Shown here: piece after piece, positions 1 to 5,592 of the stretch
Position numbering within the stretch: position 1 is the stretch's first letter
How the letters are laid out: each line of letters starts with the position of its first letter
DNA from: Actinomycetota bacterium
GTDB taxonomy: Bacteria > Actinomycetota > Actinomycetes > S36-B12
Reading direction: 5' to 3'
DNA length: 6,308 bases
Assembly (NCBI GenBank): GCA_947499275.1
Contig: CANMNM010000087.1
Location: forward strand, 1-6,308
Program-made: the position numbers and the translations under genes
Notes under the pieces: generated by a model
What the model was told of the DNA's origin: nothing
The model's database searches: none
Seen by the model: the letters and a program-made list of their open reading frames with translations, nothing else

Positions 1-504
1 TCAATCATCATTAACAACAACGGCGGCATGACATTTGACGATGGACTTGGTGATTTCCGCTCCTACACCGGCGTGAACCTGAACACCACATTGCGACCCC
101 TTGTATTGCCATTGTTTACCGACCTTGATACCCGTTCCAGCAGTGCTGTGACCTACGGACCCATCACGGTAAGCGGCCAATCTGCTTACTGCATCAATTG
201 GGTCAATGTGGGTGAGTATCCAAGTAGCGCGGCGCGTCATTCATTTCAGTTAATTCTGGTTGATCAGGGTTCGGGAAATATCGATCTCGAATTTAACTAC
301 GGCAATGTCTCGGTGCCTGCGTCATCAAGTAATCCAACTTTTGTCATCGGTTACGCGGATCCCAATGACCGTGGTAATTCGCTGGTGCGGGTTCGCAACA
401 CTGATTCACCAGCTCCGTATGCCAACGGTGGGTCAAATGCACTGGTGAGCAACAGATTCCCCGAGTCGGGCGCTCAAGCTGGCCGGTACACCTATCAAAT
501 TCGA
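1..504 (+). other. NIDO (nidogen-like) domain within the protease, truncated at the window edge
   Basis: The translation shows the NIDO pattern: an INNNG strand, a GxF segment, LFTDLDTR (where the family has FWADxDTR), a V-Y strand, CINWVNVG (family CVNWxNVG), FQLILVD, and a FNYG strand followed by a GYADP segment. NIDO domains occur in extracellular adhesion-type proteins; the fold's exact role in bacteria is not established. It occupies the place directly N-terminal to the S8 domain where a subtilase propeptide would normally sit. The family assignment is from remembered motif patterns and is fairly strong because several motifs occur in the right order. Confidence 0.75.
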
Positions 505-3500
505 CCGACCGTGCCGCTTCCAACACCGCCCACTCCGCCAGTGGATCCCACTCCTGGGGCTGCGAACTGCACGCCCAGTGCTCAAACTCCTGCCACCTGG
601 GGATTGGATCGAATTGATCAACGGTCGCTGCCGTTAAACAACTCCTACACCTGTCCCGATGACGGTGCCGGTGTTCGCGCATACGTTGTTGATACCGGCA
701 TCTATGCCAATAGTGATTTTTCGTCTCGGTTGATTTCCGGTATTTCCTATGTTCCGGGTAGTGCAAGCACCGTTGACTGCAATGGTCACGGTACCCACGT
801 TGCTGGCACGATCGGTGGCACCAAGTACGGGGTAGCCAAAAATGTCACCCTGGTGCCCGTTCGCGTGCTGGACTGTTCAGGTTCGGGTTACACGAGCTCA
901 ATTGTCAGCGGGCTGAATTGGATCGGAAGTCAGTACGACAATGTCGGTGACACACTTTATGGTCAACCTGCAGTCGTAAACATGTCCCTCGGTGGTGGCG
1001 CTAGTAAGTCCTTCGATGACGCTGTTGCAGCGCTGGTGGCCTTAGGTGTCACGGTCGTTGTTGCCGCTGGCAATGACAACGCGGACGCATCGAATTACAG
1101 CCCTGCCCGGGAACCCACCGCCATCACCGTCGGTGCCACTACGAGCACCGACGCCCGTTCATCTTTCTCTAACTTCGGGACCCTGATTGATATTTTCGCT
1201 CCAGGCAGTTCCATCCTTTCCACCTCGAATACAAGTGCCACCTCGACGGCGACCCTCAGTGGTACCTCGATGGCTGCCCCGCACGTTGCCGGAGCGGTGG
1301 CAACCTACCTTGGAATTCCGGGTAACGGGTCGGCGACACCGGCTCAGGTGGACGCCGCACTGACCCTTGCAGCCACATCCAATGCCGTGGGCAATCCTGG
1401 AGCTGGTTCGCAAAATACTTTGCTTTATGCACGTTCTTACAGTGCTGCGCCGGTGATTAACTCACTCTCGCCGGTCAGTGGTACCACCAGCGGTGGAACC
1501 ACGGTCACACTTACCGGATCTAATTTCACCGGAACAACGGGTGTGACAGTCCGAAGCGTCGCAGCGACCAGCGTCACCGTTGTGTCAGATTCACAACTGA
1601 CCTTCGTGACTCCGGCAGGTGCTTCGGGTACCGCCGCGATTGCGGTGACCAATTCATCTGGGACCACGACATTTAGCAGTGGATTCACCTATACAACTGG
1701 GCTTTGCATACCTGTCGTTACTTCGCTCTCCACTTCGATTGGTGCCGCTGATGGTTCCACGGCGGTGACGATTACCGGTACCGGGTTTACGGGAGCTACC
1801 ACGGTCACTTTCGGCGGTCGACCAGCAACCTTCACAATTGTCAGCGACACCTCGATCACTACAACAGCACCGGTCAGTCCGGTCTCTGACGTCAATGTCG
1901 TTGTGAGCAGTTCCTGTGGGACCAGCACCAACGTTGTTCCATTCACGTTCGTCTCCCAGCCCAGCATTACTTCGCTCAGCAGCGAAGGTGGCCCAATCGC
2001 GGGTGGGCAAACTCTCAACGTCTTGGGTGCGAATTTCACCACAGGTTCCACGGTGAGATTTGGTTCTAACTCAGCCACGTCGGTTACCTATATCGGCTCA
2101 ACACAATTGCGCGTTACCGTCCCAGCCAGATCCGCGGGCACGGTTGACGTAGTGGTAGTTACTCCCGGTGGCACCGCAACCGCAACCAGCGCATACACCT
2201 ATTACCCGGCACCAACCGTGAGTTCACTATCAATCACGACCGGCTCCGGTTCAGGCGGGACAGGGACATCCATTACAGGCACGAATCTTGATTCCACCCA
2301 GTCCATAACATTTGGTGGCACACCGGCCACGTACTTCATTATTGGGGGCACGGAGCTCTATGCATTCACTCCGGCCAGTGCCGCCGGTACCGTCGACGTA
2401 GTTGTGACAACCCTTGCCGGTTCTGCAACCTTGGCGAACGCGTTTACCTTTACTGCCGCACCCTCAAGCGGTGGTGGCGGTGGGGGTGGCGGTTCAAGCG
2501 GCGGTGGCGGTTCCAGCGCCGGTGGCGGTGAACTCGCGGTGACCGAGCAACCGGTGACGACCAATCAAGTCTCCCGACCAGGTGAGTTCAAGGCTGTTGA
2601 TGCCAAAGGTGCCCCATTGGCACTTCGTAAGGCAGAACTGACCGGCACCGGTTTCAGTATCGCGGGAGCGGACTGGGAATTGAGTGGCGCAGGACCACTG
2701 AGCTCTAATAGCCAAAGTGTTGCGCCGGGTCAGAGATTCACCATCTCTGGATCTGGTTTGCAGCCCTCGACCACGACAGGGATTTACATTCTGTCCACAC
2801 CAACTTGGGTTGGAGCAGGGTCCGTTGGGTCCAACGGAAGTTTCACGTCCAGTTTCGTGGTGCCGAATTTGTCCGCGGGTACTCATACATTACAAATCAA
2901 TATGGTCAGGCAGGGAGCGTTACCGGTCAGTATTGCTGTTGGGTTGAATCTTGATGGCACAGGTGCTGCAGCCGGTAAATCACCGGTCACAGCCACGGGC
3001 GCCCAAAGCAGTAGTGGTGCGCAGTCCGAGTTTGCGGACCTGGCCTACTTCGCCGCGGGAAGTGCATCCCTTTCAGCGACGGCTAAAAAGAAACTGACCA
3101 CCTTCGCATCGAAAGCGAAATCAGCCGGATCGGCAGTAACGGTGAGAGTGTTCACCAGTACTGGAAAATACAAGGTCTCCCCAGCCTTGGCAAAGCAACG
3201 CTCAGCAGCGATCACCAAGTTCTTGGCTGCGCAACGGGTCACCGCTTCAACTGGCGTCTCGGTTGGCAACACACTCGTCCAGTCCAGAGCCGCGCTGATC
3301 TATGCGGCTCCACGAAGTATGAGTGTCGCTGCAGCCTCGAAGGCCGCAACTATTGACTCACTGATCGTTCAATACAAAGCTCAAGTGAAACCGACCAGCA
3401 AAGCCCCAATGACCGGAGTTGATCGGGTCACTTCGGTGAAGAAAACGGATCTCACTTTAGGGCAGTACTTGGGCTTCCGGATGTACCAAGTGAATTTTGC

Positions 3501-3603
3501 CACCCCGGTATCACTCGAAGTTGCTCGGCGAGTTGCCGGCGAGATATCAAAGTCGGTGAAAGTCGATTTTGCCGAAGTTAACGGCATGGTGACCATTAAT
3601 TAG
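1..3603 (+). CDS. Secreted multidomain S8 (aqualysin/proteinase K-like) serine protease with NIDO, four IPT/TIG, OmpA-like and propeptide-like domains; 5'-partial
   Basis: Frame 1 is open from the first base to TAG at 3601-3603, giving 1200 visible codons. The first ATG (28) lies inside the NIDO domain, just after the typical INNNG strand, so the real start and any signal peptide are outside the window. Domains: NIDO (1-504); Pro-rich linker (505-558); peptidase S8 (about 589-1440); four IPT/TIG domains (1450-2454); Gly/Ser linker; beta-rich module (about 2536-2964); OmpA-like (about 3031-3312); propeptide-like tail (about 3346-3600). The protease looks active: Asp in VVDTG (691-693), His in NGHGTHVAG (787-789), oxyanion Asn in AAGN (1072-1074) and Ser in GTSMAAPH (1267-1269). 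The sequence around the His and Asn is very close to aqualysin I. An extracellular or surface protease is inferred; the substrate is unknown. There is no LPXTG motif and no C-terminal membrane anchor. The nearest gene downstream is 94 bp away and looks functionally unrelated. Confidence 0.93.
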   Translation, partial: SIIINNNGGMTFDDGLGDFRSYTGVNLNTTLRPLVLPLFTDLDTRSSSAVTYGPITVSGQSAYCINWVNVGEYPSSAARHSFQLILVDQGSGNIDLEFNYGNVSVPASSSNPTFVIGYADPNDRGNSLVRVRNTDSPAPYANGGSNALVSNRFPESGAQAGRYTYQIRPTVPLPTPPTPPVDPTPGAANCTPSAQTPATWGLDRIDQRSLPLNNSYTCPDDGAGVRAYVVDTGIYANSDFSSRLISGISYVPGSASTVDCNGHGTHVAGTIGGTKYGVAKNVTLVPVRVLDCSGSGYTSSIVSGLNWIGSQYDNVGDTLYGQPAVVNMSLGGGASKSFDDAVAALVALGVTVVVAAGNDNADASNYSPAREPTAITVGATTSTDARSSFSNFGTLIDIFAPGSSILSTSNTSATSTATLSGTSMAAPHVAGAVATYLGIPGNGSATPAQVDAALTLAATSNAVGNPGAGSQNTLLYARSYSAAPVINSLSPVSGTTSGGTTVTLTGSNFTGTTGVTVRSVAATSVTVVSDSQLTFVTPAGASGTAAIAVTNSSGTTTFSSGFTYTTGLCIPVVTSLSTSIGAADGSTAVTITGTGFTGATTVTFGGRPATFTIVSDTSITTTAPVSPVSDVNVVVSSSCGTSTNVVPFTFVSQPSITSLSSEGGPIAGGQTLNVLGANFTTGSTVRFGSNSATSVTYIGSTQLRVTVPARSAGTVDVVVVTPGGTATATSAYTYYPAPTVSSLSITTGSGSGGTGTSITGTNLDSTQSITFGGTPATYFIIGGTELYAFTPASAAGTVDVVVTTLAGSATLANAFTFTAAPSSGGGGGGGGSSGGGGSSAGGGELAVTEQPVTTNQVSRPGEFKAVDAKGAPLALRKAELTGTGFSIAGADWELSGAGPLSSNSQSVAPGQRFTISGSGLQPSTTTGIYILSTPTWVGAGSVGSNGSFTSSFVVPNLSAGTHTLQINMVRQGALPVSIAVGLNLDGTGAAAGKSPVTATGAQSSSGAQSEFADLAYFAAGSASLSATAKKKLTTFASKAKSAGSAVTVRVFTSTGKYKVSPALAKQRSAAITKFLAAQRVTASTGVSVGNTLVQSRAALIYAAPRSMSVAAASKAATIDSLIVQYKAQVKPTSKAPMTGVDRVTSVKKTDLTLGQYLGFRMYQVNFATPVSLEVARRVAGEISKSVKVDFAEVNGMVTIN
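589..1440 (+). other. Peptidase S8 catalytic domain, proteinase K/aqualysin subgroup
   Basis: About 284 residues, the usual size. Counted from window codon 1, the triad is Asp231, His263 and Ser423, with oxyanion-hole Asn358; the spacings suit proteinase K-type enzymes. Short aqualysin-like blocks are present: DCNGHGTHVAGTIGG, VRVLDCSGSG, NMSLGGG, VAAGNDNADA, NYSPAR, VGATTS, and the closing LLYARSY. The two Cys that form the first aqualysin disulfide are kept (778-780 and 874-876). Both positions of the second disulfide are substituted: Ser before NYSPAR, and Leu in the segment ending DIFAPG. Two further Cys (568-570, 652-654) lie in the N-terminal extension of the domain and could pair with each other. 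Confidence 0.95.
1450..2454 (+). repeat. Four tandem IPT/TIG Ig-like domain repeats (protein-level)
   Basis: Four units of about 82-85 residues lie at 1450-1695, 1705-1953, 1960-2205 and 2206-2454. Each opens with a P-x-I/V-x-S-L-S strand, has a GG-T-x-T-GxNF/GTGF turn, a V-FG-x-x-A-T strand, a T-P-x-x-x-G-T-x-D-V-x-V strand and a closing F/Y-T-F/Y. The DNA is well diverged between units, so this is old domain duplication and not a recent tandem repeat. IPT/TIG domains are stalk or carbohydrate/protein-binding modules in bacterial surface proteins; here they space the protease from the C-terminal modules. Unit 2 carries two Cys (CIP near its start, SSCG near its end), possibly a disulfide. 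Confidence 0.85.
2470..2529 (+). repeat. Gly/Ser-rich flexible linker, GGN-repeat DNA
   Basis: About twenty codons, nearly all Gly or Ser (runs of Gly separated by SS), written mostly as GGT/GGC. It separates the TIG stalk from the C-terminal modules and is a typical flexible interdomain hinge. The simple-sequence DNA is a place where length variation between strains would be expected. Confidence 0.85.
3031..3312 (+). other. Degenerate OmpA-like (OmpA_C fold) domain within the protease
   Basis: The pattern fits the OmpA C-terminal fold: a YFAAGSASLS strand-turn, a Lys/Ala-rich helix (AKKKLTTFASKAK), a VTVRVFTST strand where OmpA has the GHTD strand, and a helix with LAKQRSAAITKFLAAQ, where the family has LSxxRAxxVxxxL. 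The helix Arg (3199-3201) is kept, but the Asp of GHTD, which contacts peptidoglycan in classical OmpA domains, is absent. The fold is probable; peptidoglycan binding is uncertain. Confidence 0.6.
3346..3600 (+). other. C-terminal segment resembling a subtilase propeptide (inhibitor I9/FLN-like)
   Basis: The last roughly 85 residues read as an LIVQYKA strand, a loop with several Val/Thr, a LGFRMYQVNF strand, a helix SLEVARRVAGEI, and a VDFAEVNG strand. This order matches the propeptides that normally precede secreted subtilases in Actinobacteria: a strand like IVKYK, then a strand after G-R/K-x-x-G, then a helix with AxxxAxxL, then VExAEPD. Here it is at the extreme C-terminus. The assignment rests on pattern recognition only; a terminal adhesion or sorting domain is the alternative. 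Confidence 0.45.
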
Positions 3604-3650
3604 CCAGATCCGAATGCAGACCCCCACTGAACGGTCTTAGGCAGTCCAAC

Positions 3651-3680
3651 GGCGGGGTTCCCTCGCCAAAACCTGTTTTG
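3651..3680 (+). terminator. Candidate intrinsic terminator: GC-rich hairpin followed by an A/T hairpin
   Basis: Bases 3651-3667 can form a seven-pair stem (one G-U pair) with a three-base loop. It is followed directly by an A4-CCTG-T4 inverted repeat (3667-3680). The first stem is followed by A and not T residues, and the T run is only four bases, so this is not a textbook Rho-independent terminator. Its position, 48 bp after the protease stop and just before the next gene, supports separating the two transcription units. Confidence 0.35.
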
Positions 3681-3697
3681 TGTGTTCCTATTAGCCA

Positions 3698-4396
3698 ATG
3701 GAATCAAAGGGGTCACCTGTCGGGCGACGAGTGATTCTTGGCATGGTGGGGCTGGGCGCTCTCGGTGTCGTATTCGGTCGGCAATTGAATTCGGCTGTCA
3801 GTGACACGGTAGCTTCAACGCTACCTGAACTCGGGGCGATTATTCCGGCCGCCGGCGGATTCCGAATTTATACGGTAACCAATGGCTACCCAGAAATGTC
3901 ACAGGCGGACTACCGCTTAACCGTGGGTGGCGCCGTCAGTTCACCACTTAATCTAAGTTTTGCTGACCTCGAATCACTCCCCCAGACTTCAATGACAAAG
4001 GACTTCCAATGCGTTACGGGCTGGCGCGTTGACAACGTGCCCTGGTCGGGAGTTCTCATGAGTGACCTGCTTGCGGTCGCGGGCGCTCCGCCTACTGCAA
4101 TCGCGCTGACCATCGACTCATTTGATGGTGCGTACACCGAATCACTCACCATGGAGCAGGCAATTCGCCCCGACGTTTTAATTGCCACCTCGATGTACGG
4201 CAAACCCGTAACTCGCGAGCACGGTGGACCCGTCCGGCTACTCGTTGCTCCCATGTACGGCTACAAATCACTCAAATGGTTGTCCAACATTGATGTCGTT
4301 GACTCGGTTATTCCTGGCTACTGGGAGCAGCGCGGCTATGACATTGACGCCTGGGTCGGCCAATCAAATGGACGCAGTGACGAGCCGGTCACGTGA
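3698..4396 (+). CDS. Tat-exported molybdopterin-dependent oxidoreductase (sulfite oxidase fold)
   Basis: A 232-residue protein with a Tat-type signal (GRRVILG at residues 9-15, then a Gly/Ala/Val-rich hydrophobic stretch to about 27), so the folded, cofactor-loaded enzyme acts outside the membrane. The rest is one oxidoreductase molybdopterin-binding domain (about 72-208). Cys105 in FQCVTGW is the expected Mo ligand. A VPWSGV segment (114-119), EHGGPVRLL (174-182) and MYGYKSLKWL (186-195) are family cofactor and substrate-site blocks, and the PGYWEQRGYD ending (207-215) is typical of the compact COG2041 proteins. There is no C-terminal dimerisation domain, unlike classical sulfite oxidases. 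The next gene overlaps by four bases and encodes a cytochrome b, its likely electron partner. Start: ATG 3698 is preceded by an in-frame TAG at 3692-3694 and keeps the RR motif. No Shine-Dalgarno is visible. Substrate unknown: sulfoxides (as in MsrP), sulfite or another oxyanion. Confidence 0.9.
   Translation: MESKGSPVGRRVILGMVGLGALGVVFGRQLNSAVSDTVASTLPELGAIIPAAGGFRIYTVTNGYPEMSQADYRLTVGGAVSSPLNLSFADLESLPQTSMTKDFQCVTGWRVDNVPWSGVLMSDLLAVAGAPPTAIALTIDSFDGAYTESLTMEQAIRPDVLIATSMYGKPVTREHGGPVRLLVAPMYGYKSLKWLSNIDVVDSVIPGYWEQRGYDIDAWVGQSNGRSDEPVT
4393..4396 (+). promoter_or_regulatory. Stop-start overlap (GTGA) coupling the Mo enzyme and cytochrome b genes
   Basis: The GTG start of the cytochrome b gene and the TGA stop of the oxidoreductase gene share bases. 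With no clear ribosome binding site upstream, termination-reinitiation is the likely way the second subunit is translated, which favours balanced production of the two partners. Confidence 0.7.
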
Positions 4397-5049
4397 AACG
4401 TTTTACCCCGATTGAGCGCTTCGCGCACCGATCCATAACGGTCCTAATGCTCATCCTGATTGCCACGGCTGCCGCCCTCTACATCCCCGATATCAGTGTT
4501 CTCATTGGCAACCGTGGAATAGTCAAGACAATTCACTCAGTTAGTGGTTTCTTACTGCCCATCCCACTCATCATCGCTATTGCATTCCCCGTATTTCGCA
4601 TGAACATGCGCGAACTCAACCGATTCCACCCACATGATTTCGCTTGGCTCAAACGTGCCGATAGCGCGTCCATCGCACCTGAAATGAGTAACCCGGAACC
4701 TGTTTACGGAAAATTTAACGCCGGACAAAAACTCAATGCTGCATTCAGTTTTGGGGCAATTTTGATTATGTTCGCAACCGGAATGGTCATGTTCTTTAGT
4801 TCACTTTTCACCGACGATATTCGCACCGGGGCAACATTTGTTCATGACTGGCTTACCCTGGTAATAGTCATAGTCCTCACCGGACATATTTATATGGCAA
4901 TGAAAGACACCCAAGCCCGGATGGGAATGCGAACGGGCGAAGTCACCCGAGGTTGGGCGCAGAAACACCATCCGCAGTGGGCGGCGGTCAACTCCGGATC
5001 AGGTGCGCCCGAGCCAGAAGTCCATCCAGTTGATAAAGATCAAACTTAA
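4393..5049 (+). CDS. Membrane cytochrome b subunit, formate dehydrogenase gamma (FdnI)/b561 type
   Basis: A 218-residue protein, nearly the length of E. coli FdnI. There are four predicted membrane helices, at about residues 14-32, 47-69, 112-137 and 150-172. His12 (ERFAHR), His48 (IHSVSG), His151 (VHDW) and His165 (TGHIY) match the four ligands that bind two b hemes in FdnI, including the 14-residue spacing of the last pair. Other family blocks are KFNAGQKLN (107-115), the TG in helix 3 and GWAQKHHPQW near the C-terminus. Role inferred: transfer of electrons between menaquinone and the extracytoplasmic Mo enzyme encoded just upstream. Start is GTG 4393, whose GTGA overlaps the TGA of the previous gene, suggesting translational coupling; no good Shine-Dalgarno is seen. 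No formate dehydrogenase alpha or beta subunit is present. The last 51 bp overlap the convergent VKOR gene. Confidence 0.9.
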   Translation: MKRFTPIERFAHRSITVLMLILIATAAALYIPDISVLIGNRGIVKTIHSVSGFLLPIPLIIAIAFPVFRMNMRELNRFHPHDFAWLKRADSASIAPEMSNPEPVYGKFNAGQKLNAAFSFGAILIMFATGMVMFFSSLFTDDIRTGATFVHDWLTLVIVIVLTGHIYMAMKDTQARMGMRTGEVTRGWAQKHHPQWAAVNSGSGAPEPEVHPVDKDQT

Positions 5050-5592
5050 GATCACCAAGAATGTCGCACCGGTAAATACCCAGCGCAATGAGCTGAAGAT
5101 ATCTGATACAAATCCTGGGGTTCCACTTCGAGTGAACCTGCCTGCTTTCGCATTTTCGCCCGTAGTCATCCAGAAAATCAAAATCGTGCCAACCCACGCG
5201 ACCATGCACCATGGACACAGTGCGTCAATTACGTACAAACTCTGGAAGATCAACCAACAAGCGAACGCCATGCCACCAAGGGCGCCCAGATTAAGCCCCA
5301 ACCACACCCAGCCCGGTAGAACTACACGCGAGATCAAGAGAACGGCGAGCGTAATGACCACCGAAAAGGAAATCAACCCGATGATCGGGTTGGGAAAACC
5401 AAATACCGATGCCTGTTCGGTGATGATGACTGAACCACACGAAAGTACCGGGTTGATATTGCAACTAGGGATGTAACTGGGGTCGGACAGGATCGCAATC
5501 TTGTCCTGGGTCAAAGTGAAGGCGGCAATAAGCCCGATGACCCCCGAGAACAGTAGGAGCCACGGCGTTGACCTGTATTGCGTTGATTTCAT
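4999..5592 (-). CDS. Vitamin K epoxide reductase (VKOR) family membrane protein, disulfide-bond formation
   Basis: A 197-residue membrane protein with about five hydrophobic helices (roughly residues 9-27, 68-89, 95-119, 121-143 and 170-189). The VKOR signature is complete: the loop pair Cys44 and Cys52 (spacing CX7C, as in human VKOR), FGFPNPIIGL (64-73) after the loop, and active-site C126-PW-C129 in helix 4. In Actinobacteria, VKOR replaces DsbB: it reoxidises a DsbA-like thiol oxidase outside the membrane and passes electrons to menaquinone. Many bacterial VKORs carry a fused C-terminal thioredoxin domain; this one ends after helix 5, so it needs a separate partner, not seen here. The ATG (5590-5592) directly follows the methyltransferase TAG (5593-5595), so cotranscription is likely. 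The Shine-Dalgarno is weak (GAAG just upstream). Its 3' end overlaps the cytochrome b gene tail to tail. Confidence 0.93.
   Translation of the reverse strand: MKSTQYRSTPWLLLFSGVIGLIAAFTLTQDKIAILSDPSYIPSCNINPVLSCGSVIITEQASVFGFPNPIIGLISFSVVITLAVLLISRVVLPGWVWLGLNLGALGGMAFACWLIFQSLYVIDALCPWCMVAWVGTILIFWMTTGENAKAGRFTRSGTPGFVSDIFSSLRWVFTGATFLVILSLIFINWMDFWLGRT

Noticed and set aside
344..766. 140-codon minus-strand open frame opposite the NIDO/S8 junction
   Set aside because: The translation is rich in His, Arg, Cys and Trp with no recognisable domain, and it is antisense to conserved protease sequence.
1437..2078. Long open frames on the minus strand opposite the TIG region
   Set aside because: They lie fully inside the well-supported protease gene. 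Their Val/Thr/Pro-rich translations mirror the repetitive Thr/Ser/Gly codons of the plus strand.
1450..2454. Possible DNA-level tandem repeat array
   Set aside because: The periodicity is in the protein fold only. The four units differ strongly in base sequence and slightly in length, so this is ancient domain duplication.
3604..3650. Additional hairpin or small RNA in the intergenic region before the candidate terminator
   Set aside because: Only short, interrupted complementarity (ACTG...CAGT) is present, with no convincing promoter or stem.
4393..5049. Formate dehydrogenase gamma subunit as part of a true formate dehydrogenase
   Set aside because: There is no selenocysteine/cysteine alpha subunit or Fe-S beta subunit nearby. 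The adjacent and overlapping partner is a SUOX-fold enzyme.
5003..5476. 157-codon plus-strand open frame opposite VKOR
   Set aside because: It has no recognisable domain, while the minus strand encodes a full VKOR signature with membrane helices.
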